From: Reticulitermes lucifugus
Lineage: Eukaryota; Arthropoda; Insecta; Blattodea; Rhinotermitidae
DNA length: 38,025 bases
Direction: 5' to 3'
NCBI GenBank assembly: GCA_026260175.1
Contig: JAKCWW010001934.1
Location: 21,491 to 59,515, forward strand
Positions 1 to 11,631 of the stretch are shown here, piece after piece (positions within the stretch are counted from its first letter, which is position 1; each line of letters starts with the position of its first letter). A model generated the notes under the pieces. It saw only the letters and a program-made list of their open reading frames with translations, had not been told where the DNA came from and did no database searches. Position numbers and translations under genes: made by a program.

Positions 1-60
1 CGATCCTATTAAGCGAGCGGCCGCAGACCCACGCCTTAGACCGCACGGCCACTAGGATCG
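1..60 (-). mobile_element. tRNA-derived SINE head, truncated by window edge
   Basis: Nearly identical to the head of the SINE at 16250-16513, read on the minus strand. The two stretches share CGATCCTA, AAGCGAGCGGCC, the block AGACCCACGCCTTAGACCGC and the closing GGGATCG/AGGATCG. On the minus strand it gives an A-box-like TGGCCGTGCGGTCTAAGG typical of a Leu/Ser-type tRNA. The B box and body would lie left of the window. Only a few substitutions separate the two copies, so they belong to the same family. Confidence 0.8.
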
Positions 61-1110
61 GCAGCTGGTTTAAAACTAAATGAAATTTAACAATTGCAAT
101 GTATATGCTCCGAAACATTTTCAGTTAATTCATGGTCGTCTTTCAGTGCTGTTCTTTCCGGTTGTTTTGTGTTGAACTCATTATTGTCAGAGTTGCATAT
201 CAATAACAATAACACATTTTTGTTATACTGTGTGAAAGCGTAAGGGTGAGTAGATCTATAGCTGTAAGTAATCTTAATCTCGACACTAGATGGAGGTGAG
301 CTGCTATCTTCACGGTCCGGCCGGTTTAACCACTCAGCTTCCAAACCCTTTTACATGGTATAATACTGGAACTTTAATAGGGTGATCTTTCAATAAGTCT
401 ATTAATTCACTTAAAATTATTGAAGAAAAAATTGTTATGAAGTGTATATCTTGATTAAGGACTGTTACACCAAACAAATTTCTTTACTTCTCACTGAAAC
501 CTAGACACTATGCTTGTGACTTTCAGTGCATAAGAACAGACTTAGGCTTTTGATGCTGTTTGGAAAACAAAGAACGTCTAGAGAGCTTCATACATTCAAT
601 TGGCGTAAGAGAAAACAGCCGAAAATTGACTTAAGCCGTTCTAACAGAGCACTAAAAATATAAATATTTAGATAAAAAATTTATTAGATTTTTTCATTTC
701 TACATGAATTATTGTCTCACACGTTGTGGACAGAACATAGCGCTGTAGCTAGGGAAGTGTCAAAGATAAAGGCAATATATCATGTTACAGATTTGGAATG
801 TTGGCAGCGGTTAGAGGAAGTTTCAGCTTTAGCGAACGGCTTTATGAATGAGTTGTTGTACACACAACACAAATCATGTTAGTTCACACGTCATAGCCCT
901 TACACTGTTTCTGGTTAACAAGTTATGCCCTGACTGCATGGAATCAAAAAGTACTCCTGTGTGCGGTGTATGCTGATATCCTTGCATACGCAATAAAGTT
1001 TCTTGAGTTGGAGTAATGGTAACCATCTGACATGAATTCAACATGAAGACGGTTCGATGATCGTTCAGATTAACTACTATCTTAGGCGACGTTTTTCTCA
1101 GTCCCGCAAG
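61..1110. other. Non-coding stretch ending in a strong splice-donor-like site
   Basis: No protein-like ORF is convincing here. The open frame at 87-344 on the minus strand has no recognisable features. At 1105-1116 the sequence CGCAAG|GTGAGT is a textbook 5' splice donor. The bases before it carry stops and no useful ATG (the ATG at 1042 hits a stop after four codons), so an exon ending at 1110 would be 5' UTR. Its start cannot be placed. It is a candidate first exon of the gene ending at 3836. Confidence 0.3.
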
Positions 1111-1597
1111 GTGAGTACTGAATTAGTACCTTCAATTCGGCCGTTACCGCTTGCTTTAGAATCTTAGATACTAGTCATCCATGATTACTTCTAATACCAT
1201 TCAAAGTTACAATTAAATATGTTGTATTTGAAACAGCGTCTCTATGTGATATATAAATCAAACAATCAATCAATAAAGCAATCGTGATTGCAGAAACGAA
1301 GTTTTAAGTGCCCTGTACCCGGGCAGTATTGGTTTGGAGCCTCATTAGCACAGATAAAATAAAGGTTCTTAATTGTCAAAACAGTATGACACACATGACT
1401 TCATTATGAGGTGCGTACACATTAAATTCGCCTGTAAAGTTATCCCTTTTATCACTAGATATAAATAAGAAATTATACGTATCAGAATACACGTTTATTT
1501 TGAAAATAATAAGTTAGTAATATATTCGTACTTCGAAATAAAAAATTACGTTCTTATTATGAAACATAAGAGGAGAATTTTACCACCTGTTTTTCAG

Positions 1598-1840
1598 GCC
1601 GTGATTTGGATTCGGCCTATCTAAAACATTATTTTACGTTACATACTCACAAGTTACATTATACAGTCACCAATGACGCATTTGTCATAGCCGGTCGTCA
1701 TTTTCAAATTAAATATAAGTGTTCGCTTACGACCAGAGAAAAGCGAATTGATTTGCTGTGTTCTAGGTGCATTCACGCTCTCTCATAAATGCACACTGAA
1801 TGTTCTAGCCATAGATGACGATTACTTAGAGGCATGCTGG
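1598..1840 (+). other. Candidate internal exon, mostly 5' UTR, carrying a possible start codon
   Basis: A pyrimidine-rich acceptor (CCTGTTTTTCAG, ending at 1597) and a strong donor (CTGG|GTGAGT at 1841) bracket 243 bases. Near the 3' end ATG CTG G (1834-1840) is in the right phase to join the coding exon at 2503: the last G plus GA makes a Gly codon, giving MLGVTALPA as the N-terminus. In-frame TGA at 1816-1818 closes the frame upstream, so this ATG would be the first. The predicted protein would then be 446 residues. The signals are visible; use of the exon is inference, and a signal-peptide exon elsewhere is an alternative. Confidence 0.35.
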
Positions 1841-2502
1841 GTGAGTCATATAATTCTGACTGAAATTTTTCACAGTCTATTATTAAACAACCCCCCGGAC
1901 TTTCAAACATGATAATATGACATTCAGATGTCTCATGTAGCTACCACTATGTTGTAGGCCACAAAATTATGTTAGAAATACTGGCTTTTAAAAGGTGAAA
2001 AGAAGTTATTATACAGCGGAAAGTCTCTTAATAATTTATTAGTCTGGAAGAATTAGAAGCGCTATAATGCAATGGATATGTACACTACGCTAGATGGAGG
2101 AGAATAAAGAGTCGTACAGAAATTTTGTAGGGCACACTGTTGTGCAAAGGAGCATGGTTCACACCGAAGTAAAGATGGAAGGGTAAACATGAATATGATA
2201 TTTAGGATTAAGAAAATAAATTGTAAATCTAATTAAACTATCTGACGATAAATTTCAGCTTTATTTCTTTAATAATAACTGTGTTCAATCTCTTTGCTGT
2301 ATTAGTCGACATGTAATTTTGCAAAATACTCGTTGATATTAGTGGTGATCAAATTCTTTTTACGTAGTATCGAATAGTTTAAATTCTCTGTTTGAATTCA
2401 AGTAAAAAATAGTTACTACATACGGACACAGAAAAATAATACTTTGTAATATCAGTGAAAACATTCATCTTGTATCGTTAACAAAATTCCTCTGTGTTTT
2501 AG

Positions 2503-3836
2503 GAGTAACAGCGTTACCGGCGCAACCAAAACAAACTTCAGAAGGAACGTCTACTGGAAGCAATAATGTTGCGAATTTGCAAATCACCAAGAGCAAATAT
2601 GAATCATCTGATCTTCAGACAACTAAGAAACCTATCATAAATCAAGAAATTTCAAGAGTGGGAACATTAAAGAAAACACATACGCAGAAAACATCTGAAA
2701 ATGTGGGAGAGAGTACAAGTAACAAAATTAATACACAGAAAATATCTGGAAGCAGGACTACAGAAAAGCCAACAAAACAAAACAGCAGTAGTAGCTACAA
2801 GAGCGGCAGCAACAAAAACAACAACAGTACTAATATTAGCAACAAAAGCAAAAACAGCAACACCACCAGCATAAACATCAGCAGCAGTAACAAAATCAGC
2901 ACCATCAACGACGGCAGAAACAGCAGCAGGATCAGCAGCAGTAACAGCAGCAGCATCATCAGCACTAACAGCAGCAGTAACAGCAGCAGTAACAGCAGCA
3001 GTATCAACATCAACAACTCTTCGATACCCAAAGCAGTGAAGGTGTCCCTCCGCACAGACAGCAAGGATCTCGCTTTATCTTCTGATCTGAATTCCACAAA
3101 CGAAGTTGTTAAACGCAGTTCCGCAATTAAATTATTTACCATTGAATCGGAGGATACCAGCAAACCAATAGAAATTGAAGTTAAAACATATAATGCCCCG
3201 CCAAACACATCTGCAATTATAGAAGTAAGACCAAAAGCTTCAAATATTTATGAAATAGATGTTCGAAATTATCCCGTTGAAAATTCTTGGCCAGTATACC
3301 AGATGTACCCATACCCACAAGAAATAAATGGACCACAAGGCTGGTATATAGCGCAGTATGAGAAATCACTACCATCTAGTTTAACATACGTGCCGACAGA
3401 AGAATTGCTTCATGGTCAGAGTTTTTCAAACACCCCCGGTTTCAATTCTCAGTTATTGTACCAGTACCCTGTAAAAGAAGCAACTCATAACAAACCAACT
3501 TCTTTTCTGAAATCCAAACCGAGCCATGTCCAACATAGTTTTTCAAAACTTTTAAATAACCAAGCAAAAATTTCAAAACCTGATCCAAAAGACGATTACA
3601 ATTTATTGCCCAATTACGCAGTAGACCCGCTTCCGCGGATTTCCCCATATCAAGTTAATATGCCGGTACAATTCCAAAATTCTTTACCCCAAAATTACTT
3701 CCCACCATATTTCCTTCCACATACTAACAACATTCAAGCTGAATCCAATCTGAATAACAAGCCAGCTGTTACTAAATACGTAACAAATTCTTATGTTCTG
3801 AAGACACATCCGAAGTTAGAATGGGTGCCTGTGTAA
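2503..3836 (+). CDS. Terminal exon of a low-complexity Ser/Asn-rich, probably secreted protein
   Basis: This is the only long ORF that looks like a real gene. It is open from a splice acceptor (GTGTTTTAG, AG at 2501-2502) to TAA at 3834-3836, giving 24 codons before the TTG at 2577 and 419 after it. The first residues, VTALPAQPKQ, look like the end of a signal peptide, so its hydrophobic core may lie in an upstream exon. Numbered from 2577, residues 1-68 are Thr/Lys/Ser-rich, 69-149 are an almost pure Ser/Asn tract with many N-X-S/T sequons, and 150-230 are mixed. Residues 231-419 are rich in Pro, Tyr, Asn and Gln (for example YQMYPYPQEINGPQGWY) and end in HPKLEWVPV. I see no enzymatic motif, Cys framework or chitin-binding consensus. 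An extracellular matrix, cuticle, silk or egg-shell role is possible but unproven, and I do not recognise the family. No second coding gene is visible nearby. Confidence 0.72.
2782..3023 (+). repeat. In-frame AAC/AGC trinucleotide tract inside the coding exon
   Basis: Imperfect AAC, AGC, AGT and ATC triplets dominate, densest at 2925-3005. They encode the Ser/Asn tract. Interruptions keep the frame, as expected from repeat expansion under coding constraint. The same triplets read on the other strand give a Leu-rich open frame (2795-3208), which is a by-product. Confidence 0.85.
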
Positions 3837-4107
3837 GGACATTGGTCTAAGAGCATGTAAGTGGATATAAAATGCAGGTTTTTCAGTGAATAGAGTAGAA
3901 TTGTAACTGAATATATAAATAGAATGTTAGCAAACCTCTTCCTTTTGTGGAAACTTTAGGTTAGATAATAAGCCCAAGTATCGACTATGTCGACAGAGGT
4001 AAAGCAGGAACTACGTAAACTTCTCCAGAAAATGGCTGGAAAATATCTTCATTATGTTAAGAATATTTGTTTCATAGAAGTGATTAAGGACTTTTTAAAT
4101 AGAAATG

Positions 4108-4113
4108 AATAAA
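4108..4113 (+). terminator. Polyadenylation signal of the Ser/Asn-rich gene
   Basis: A canonical AATAAA lies 272 bases after the stop codon in AT-rich sequence. It is the first exact AATAAA I see downstream on this strand, giving a 3' UTR of about 290 bases. Confidence 0.5.
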
Positions 4114-4957
4114 ATATCGTTAAATGAATCATAAACTTAACAAAAAGTTTATTTACATACTAATATCAAGAATTAAGACGGAACCTTCTATTCTGTTTAA
4201 TAATTATCACAGTTGTGTGGTCTTAAATTGGTACTAATCCTTGTTCAGTACCTAACTGAAGACAAATTCAGCTCCATTACAAAGAGTTTAGATTTAATTG
4301 CACTGCTTTTCCACTACTTTTCCAAACAGAATATGCCAAAATTGAAGTATTTAATAAATGATAAGAACTTTTCAATTTCCTCTTGTTAGAAGTCCCTATA
4401 TTTTGTTAACAGCAATTGTGTAAAACTTTTTTCCACTTATATATATGACCGCCATGATTCTGCTCCAGCACTAAAACACATGGTTATAGCCAGACGACGA
4501 ATTTACTTGATATATTCACCAGCACTTTAGACTGTTAGTTACAAAACAATGAGCCATGTAAACTTATTTTCTGACAGATCTTCCCATATTTTATCTTGCT
4601 TACTTTGTTCGTATAAATAAATACATAAATGTGGACATTTAATAACACACATAAATGTTTACTGTATTCACAATAGCACGTTCATTATAGAAACACAGAG
4701 TTTCCATTCCATTTCACTTTCGAATTTCGCGTAAATGCTGGAAAACTTTATGCCTGCTTCCTTTACACGCATCTTCGCAACGTCATATCTAGAAATCCTG
4801 TATTTTCTTACTTAATTTGTTTGTCCTATTTTACAATAGATACTATAGCAGTCTTCATTGATATTATGAATAAATTAATATCGATTCTTCAAAAATTGAT
4901 TAAGGTTGATAATATCAGTCCAGATTATATATATAAGTACATAAATATTATAGGGCA
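4114..4957. other. AT-rich intergenic DNA, nothing identified
   Basis: There is no ORF, RNA gene or repeat that I can support. Short TATATA and TAAATAAATA runs only. Confidence 0.5.
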
Positions 4958-5032
4958 CAAGGAGCTGGGATAGCGAAGTCAGTATATTATTCGGGCAGCA
5001 GTCTGTCCTACTGGGGAATCGTGGCTTTTTAT
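4958..5032 (+). mobile_element. Decayed tRNA-derived SINE head
   Basis: The segment GGAGCTGGGATAGCGAAGTC aligns with the head of the SINE at 13455 (GGGCTGGAATAGCGTAGTC). It is followed by a similar spacer and CTGGGGAATCG in place of the B-box region CTGGGATCGAA. The downstream body is not recognisable, so this is a truncated or heavily mutated copy. Confidence 0.4.
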
Positions 5033-6868
5033 AAATACAGGTATATACTCGTATGTCTATAAATATTCTTCCTCTCAGTGGAAACACGGAGTTTATTCCC
5101 CAGGGTATAAAGTACTCACGGCAAAAATCTAAACTCTCCCAATGTCTAGTATCACGTTTAAGATGAGTGGAGGTACAAGTTTACTACCTGTACTCCTGCT
5201 TATGCCTTTATTACCATAATTCCTCTAAGGAACCTCTAGACAATATTGCCAATTTTGTATTTATCTCACGAGTCCGACCTATTCAACTTTACATGAATTT
5301 AAATTAAGGGCTGACTCTTTGCAGATAAATATTATTTTATTAGATATTTACATAAACCTTTCAAATGTTTTCTTGAATATGAGATAGTTATAACAAATTT
5401 GTGAAAATATCCTTGAATAAAATATTAATATTATTAAGAATTTTTAGTTTAGTACTGACTTGTTTTTTAGAAACTGATCTTCTGTCAATTAGATGCAAAG
5501 TAATTTTGCAGATGGGTGGATGAATTAAAATGATTTTGCATCAAGTGGTTTAAGGTAAGGTCTAGTGGTAAGTTCTTTTGCAGCCAATAGTGCAATTTCC
5601 GTACAAAACGAAATTAATTGAAAAACTGATTGATTATTATTATAAATTGCTGTCCATTTCACAATACTTACAGCTCTCCTAGATATGCAAGTTACTCTTG
5701 TTCTTTTGTTCAACGAGATTGCATGAATAGTGAAAAGATATAGAGAGTTTAATTAGTGGCATTTTGTTGAATGCAAGTAGATATTGTTACAAGGAAATAG
5801 ACACTGTGTAATTTGATAAACTTCAGACGACAAGAGCAAACGTATTTGTAAGTTTAGTAATTGTATTCATTAAATGTTGCTTTCAAAATTATAATTCGTA
5901 CAGGAGCATACGTAAGCACAGTTTCATTACATAAAAACAACCTAGGAAATATAAGCATGGTGCAACAATTTTATTGCATTCAATCTTTCATTGACCCCAG
6001 AAGTTTTCTCCGTACCTTCACAACAGATTGCAGTAGATGATATAGTGTTTTTATGTTTAGGTTGTCAACTTTTTCTTCGGCCTCAACTCATATCCCACAG
6101 AGAAAGAAATATACCTCTTTTATAAAGAACACAGAAGTATAATTATGCCTTCATGTAATGTCTTATTTTGGTCCGATTTTAACGAAACTTGGAATGTGTC
6201 GGCAAATTTTAGTAAGATTTCAGAATATGAAATTTCACACAAATATGTAAGTTGGAATTTACGCTGTTTCATGTTGACTTACGGATCGACAGACACGATG
6301 AGGTTAAGAATTTGCTTTTTGCAACTCTTTGCTGAGGCTGCTGTTTGCTGACGCTGCTGAAGTTCATGTCAATTCGATGTTTCGTTGTTTTTATGACAAC
6401 TTTTATAAAATATCTTTTCAAGGTTATGGTTATTAGCAAATGCTGAGACAATGTCATTTAATTGTTTTAAGTGTTTTGTGTAAGGTTTGAGTTTTGTTCC
6501 AACGGAAAGTGATTAAGCACTTATAAAGCGGAAATTCCATATGGGGTCCTTATGCTAAATTACGTAGCTGAATTTCAATATTAAACGTAGGGCGAAAATG
6601 ATACTAAACTCTGAAGACTTAGTTTCGCATGAATATAAAACAGCATGTGTAAAAAAAACTGTTTTACATTTCAAGACTTCTTTCGAATTAATCGCATTAT
6701 GCATTACATACAGCAAGGAATTTCACATGGATTTATTTTTTCATCCATGGTATGGACCACATTGCTGTCATTTATTTAGTGACACTGTCAGTAGCTCATA
6801 TTGTAGGCTATTAGTACTATCAAAATGCCTTATATTTATAAAAGACAAGTACTAATGTGAATAATTCT
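5033..6868. other. AT-rich non-coding DNA, nothing identified
   Basis: Only short chance ORFs of 60-85 codons occur (5525-5713 minus, 6145-6351 plus, 6269-6457 minus, 6598-6855 plus). None has a domain, compositional bias or splice context that argues for a gene. Confidence 0.5.
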
Positions 6869-6940
6869 TGCTGGATTCGAACGCACAACCACGTTCTCCA
6901 GCGCACCACTGTGACAAGTGCAAGACGCTAAAGAAGTGCT
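6869..6940 (-). mobile_element. tRNA-like sequence, probable SINE head relic
   Basis: On the minus strand GCGTTCGAATCC is a good RNA polymerase III B box, preceded by CAGTGGTGCGCTGGAGAACG as in tRNA-derived SINE heads. The acceptor stem does not pair convincingly and no body or tail can be followed, so it is a relic rather than a tRNA gene. Confidence 0.38.
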
Positions 6941-9900
6941 TATTACTGTCACTTAATAAAACGTTTTCACTAATATATTTGTTCCCAGAGCGGATGTTTT
7001 ATTCTTTTGTTCATGTAGTTTACTCCTTAGCACTCTGATGCATAGTTATGACGTCACTCTAAGTCGTTATTAGCAACTCCGCTTTGCCCCGCTCGACCCT
7101 CTTTGTAATTAGAATAATTGCTACTCAGAGGTGTTTGTTTCTAGTGTTTTACTCGCGAGGTCTCGTTATATTTCTCTGGTAGTTCTTCTCATATCTGAGG
7201 ATAACAAAAGGAAGAACAAGAACAAAAAAAAAACAACAATGTTAATAACGTGCTTGATTGAGGGCCATTTCCACATGAGATGCTGTAACCAGAAAGTTGT
7301 GTTACGTACAATCTTAACAGGACCGAAGTTGTCTTGCGGACCCCAAGTTCTCTTTGCCACTATTCAGGAGCTAAATAGTGTAGTCTGCAGATTTGAAGGG
7401 TGTCGGAGAGCAAGAGAATTTATGCCGTGGTTTGATTTGCTCCGAGAAATTGCCCAAGCATTCAGCATTTGGTTGTGTGGACCAGAGTGGAAAAAATGCC
7501 ATTATTATTAGGGAAGAATATTTGGAGTGTATTCGATAGGGTACACAGGTTTGCAAACGTCGTATTTGCTACTTTGATTTCATGTAATTTAGATGCAGTA
7601 TGTTACTGAGAAGTTAGGCACACTAAGTATATTAAAGTGTCTACTTTCCATAAACCATTTAATCAGCATACCTCATTGCTTTGGCGTTAATTAAGAGAAC
7701 GACCTTACAGCAAGTTTAGTGATGTGCTGTTTAAAATATCACCATCTTATTTATAATTTGCACGTTCTGTACAAAAAACAAGCATATTATTTTACGAATA
7801 ACCTGAGTTTTACTCGTAGTTGTGCTGTTTATATTTGTTGAGTTTATTGCAAAAATTTACAAAACGCTTTGCCACAACAAGAAAAATGGGCTAGTTTGCC
7901 CTTGGGGGTGATATTGCCAACCGCCAATGTTAAATGATCTGAGTAAATTTTCTGAATTTTATTTCATTCATAAATACTTAAAAGTGTCGTAAAATGGTTG
8001 CATTCCTGCTGGAGATATTGACAGTGCATGTCGCTGGGCTTTCACCTACAGCCAGTCTAAACAAATAGCAATTCACGAAACTCATTCGAGTAGGCGCGGA
8101 ATGGACTTGAGAGCATTTATAGACTAGGATGAATAGAGAAAAGCATTCCTAGAAACAAAGCCCGCGTTCAGATTGTTACATTACCGCCTGATATTTGTAA
8201 AGGACCTTCTTTATTACCCTTCGATTCTAACAAGTAAGCATTAAACGTAACCTGATTAACTCTACGTTATACCGTAACGTCTAAAGAATATGGGTTTTTG
8301 GCTTAAGCGTTGGGTAATTATACGACTGTGAAAGTCAGATGAAAGAAAAGTGAAAGTAACTCGTTTCTTGGAAGCGTACTAGGACTGTGCCAGTACAGAA
8401 GTTTTGTAATGAATTTCAGATATTGATATTGACACACTTCAATTGATATTTTAGATATTCTGTGGAAATGTGGTCAGAGAGCATACCTGTGTCAAGGTAT
8501 CAGCGCTGTTGTGTGTTATAATGTAAAATTAAAATAAACAAAACGGAATAGGTCTTGAATTCGATAAGAAAGGGTAATTGTTATAGGAAGGTTTATTAAT
8601 TATTACGGTTTAAAATTGCCAAATATTTTATGCATCCTTAAGCACGAGAAACAACGGTGTGCAGTGGTCAGTGCTCATGAGGTTGTAGGCTTGAGTGTAG
8701 GATAAATGTTAGGGTATTATGACTGAAGTTTTGAAAATTTCCTCCGATAATTTTCAGGAAAATGGCGGGAGACTGCCTTAGCATAGGCCACGACATCTTA
8801 TACATATTTTTAAATATTCATCTTCTCATTCGATATCATATAAACAAGTCGGTTATTAAATGGAAAGTAATTTGATACTACATGAATTTTCGCCTTAATC
8901 ACTTTTGAGCCGCTTATATAAAATCCAGTTCTTCCTACGTGATGCCCGAAGTCACAGAAGAGTACTTAAATTCCTACTGCAAGACAGACACACAGAACGT
9001 AGCATAGCTCCTCCCAGCACTGTCGTTCGGTCTTGTCATTACCGGGCCTCTTCACCAGATAAGGAACACAAGAAACACGGAGCCTGCCTGTATATATGGC
9101 TGTATAAAACAGAGCTTCGGAAACAACTGCTTTTTCGCCCTCCACATGTCAACTGATTGCCTGGCTAAATTGGGTATACAGTAATTCGAGAAGCGAGATA
9201 GTTTCGTCAATACACATGTTCCTGTTGTGCGACTATACAAGAATTCGGTCCAATAGACAAAGATGTCATAAAGATGTTAGAGATGACGTGTTATGTTGCT
9301 ACAGAGACCTTTATTTCATCTTCTCCGATTCCATTCTTTCTTCCAGATAAAGGGAAGAAGTGGCTAGCCAGAATGAAAGGATTTGTAGCTGAGATAAGTG
9401 GATACTGTAACTATAATGGAGATGTTTCTGTCACAAGTGTTATTTAAAGGTTTTCCGTGCTTTTACAAAATCAGAGTCTTCAGTTACTTTAAAAATGTAA
9501 GGGACAGCTGCAGGACTGAAAATGGTAAATTATGTGCTATTATTTCTATCCTTAGATAGAAGTTGCATAAAGGAATTGAGACAACCTCTTCCCAGTAACA
9601 CCAATATGCCAAAAACAAGCAGTAACATCCATATGCCAATAAACACACTATTCTCTAGAGAAGTAAATGGTGGGGTTAGGGGAAGTATAATTTTTGGTTT
9701 GTGAAGGAATTCAGTTTAACCCGCTGTGTTTTAGGACTTTGTTAATAACTCTGTCGCGCACATTTTTACGTCCTTGTGAGCTGTATGTTCTATAAATCAG
9801 GAACTGTAATCTTAAAAACATTTTCCACTAACGCAAGTAATGTCATTACTAGAAGATCTACTTATTAAAATATATTTATTTCTACTTAGTTGCGCCTTCT

Positions 9901-11366
9901 GTTGTTTAAGGTACACATAAATAACTCTCCAATATATCTGGGCTAAAATTAATGGCCATGCTCAGGGAGACGGTGACCTAAAGCAGCATTTTAATGCTAA
10001 AGCTTGTCGACTTCAGTTGTATTTGTTAAATGGTAGATATAAAAGAGATATTTTAATTATCGATATTTTATATTAAACAATCACTATTATTAGGTGGAAA
10101 TTGTACAATATATTTGTTTTTGTATTTCCGTTGCATCCACATACCTAAAAATAAGAAGTTTTTTCGATTATGTGTAGATCATAATGCAATATAGCACACA
10201 TGATTTGTACTTGACAAAGGAATACACTGTACTGCAGGGTATTCCATAGAATTAAGATACTTTAATATCATCACAGAGTTTGTTGATTGTCTTCCTCGGA
10301 ATTAGACGTAAGGTCTGTTTTTTCTGTGTCATGCTAGGTGGCAAGTTGCGTGGTCCAAATCAGAATGACTTCCTTGAGTGCCAGTCATACGGAATTCATT
10401 TGGTTTGCTATTCGAGTTCAGTTGATAACATAAATTTGAAAATGTGACGGATATAAAATGGAGAGACACTCTAGAGTCAAACTAAACTTGTATATGCGTG
10501 TAACAGAGAAAACAATTTGAAACGAAAAATTGTCGTGGGAAAGCTTATGGTTTTTAAAGTTATCCATAAGGTTTCTGGACATGTCACAACAGCAATTTTG
10601 TATCTGCAATGTGTTCAGTATGTTTCCTTATTCTTTTTAGATAATTTTTCCCCAGATACTTGTCATGCCACTAGAAGACCAAAAATGCTTCACCAAATTA
10701 TCCAACAAGTCATTTAGAAATATGGTACAGTTCAATTAAATTACAACAGTAATCCATTTTTCGTAACATATCCAAAGGGGAAGGATTCAAATGTAAAAAG
10801 CTATTTTTATGTCTTTTTGGGAAAAAATTAGTCTCTGTCACGAACAATCTCAGGTTGATGTCTTTGGGAAAAAACTACTCAGGCACATGTTTGTGGCTAA
10901 GAAAAATAAAGCGAGAGAATGATGTAGGAAATTATGCAAATAGAATATTTGTTATTTTTTCTCTTGTCCTAATATTATGTTAATTAAATGCAGGATGAAG
11001 AAATATAATTTTCATAAGTGTGTTGTTTACAGTTGCACAAGAGAGTTTGAAATTCTTGTGCCCTTCCTTTTAAATTAAATAATATTTTATGAAATCTGCG
11101 TGTCACATCCATATTACAAAGATTAATTATATATTACGCATCTTATAATTGTGCAGTGGAGACCGTACCTTCTAGAGGGAGCCAAGATCTGATTAGAAGG
11201 AGATAAGCATAGAAATGTGTTTACGTAATGCTTCCTGCCTTTTTATACAAGCATCGTTTTTATATGTTGGCTAATTATACATGAGCGAAAAATTCTGACA
11301 AGTTGTTTCAAGTGATTTTCTTATTGGTTCTCAAAATCTGAGCAATCATTAGGCCACCTCTATACA
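6941..11366. other. Non-coding DNA without a supportable gene
   Basis: The longest open frame is 7131-7511 on the plus strand (126 codons from TTG). It begins in low-complexity AAG/AAC sequence, has no motif, and overlaps equally open minus frames, so I do not call it. A perfect CRE-type octamer TGACGTCA lies at 7049-7056 with no gene beside it. Other frames (8905-9156, 9522-9704, 10418-10717) are short and unremarkable. Confidence 0.45.
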
Positions 11367-11558
11367 GATTGTGTAATATGTGGCACTACACCCTGGGTGC
11401 ACACATTTTCCAAAAGTCTAATATCAACCTCAGAATTCTAGGCCATAGGCAGATGACATCCAGCAAGTTTCACACTGAGGACCCACAAATACTAGGCGCC
11501 ACGGCCAAACTTTATACACCCTGGCAACCTGGTGCCAGGAATTCCTTTACCCTTGAAT
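11367..11558 (+). mobile_element. Probable fragment of a dispersed high-copy repeat
   Basis: This GC-richer island in AT-rich DNA is open for 93 codons and contains TEDPQILGATAK. I associate that string from memory with repeat-derived ORFs in cockroach and termite genomes. It ends directly in a TA-rich microsatellite, as 3' ends of retroelements often do. Its class cannot be settled from this copy. The call rests on recall, so confidence is low. Confidence 0.35.
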
Positions 11559-11631
11559 ATTATATATATATATATATCGTACATATATATATATGTATAT
11601 GTGTCTATATATATACACATATGTATATACA
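11559..11631. repeat. TA/CA-rich microsatellite
   Basis: Alternating (TA)n with interspersed GTAC and TGTG steps. It directly follows the repeat fragment at 11367-11558 and may be its tail. Confidence 0.85.

Noticed and set aside
2795..3208. 137-codon Leu-rich minus-strand ORF that looks like a membrane protein
   Set aside because: It is the reverse reading of the AAC/AGC tract inside the plus-strand coding exon. The Leu run is a repeat by-product.
7049..7056. CRE-type TGACGTCA element as a promoter
   Set aside because: A single octamer with no gene or transcript evidence beside it.
7131..7511. 126-codon plus-strand ORF
   Set aside because: It starts at TTG, has no motif, begins in low-complexity sequence and overlaps open frames on the other strand.
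8655..8700. CAGTGGTCAGTGCTC as a tRNA-derived head
   Set aside because: It resembles an A-box region, but there is no convincing B box or body.
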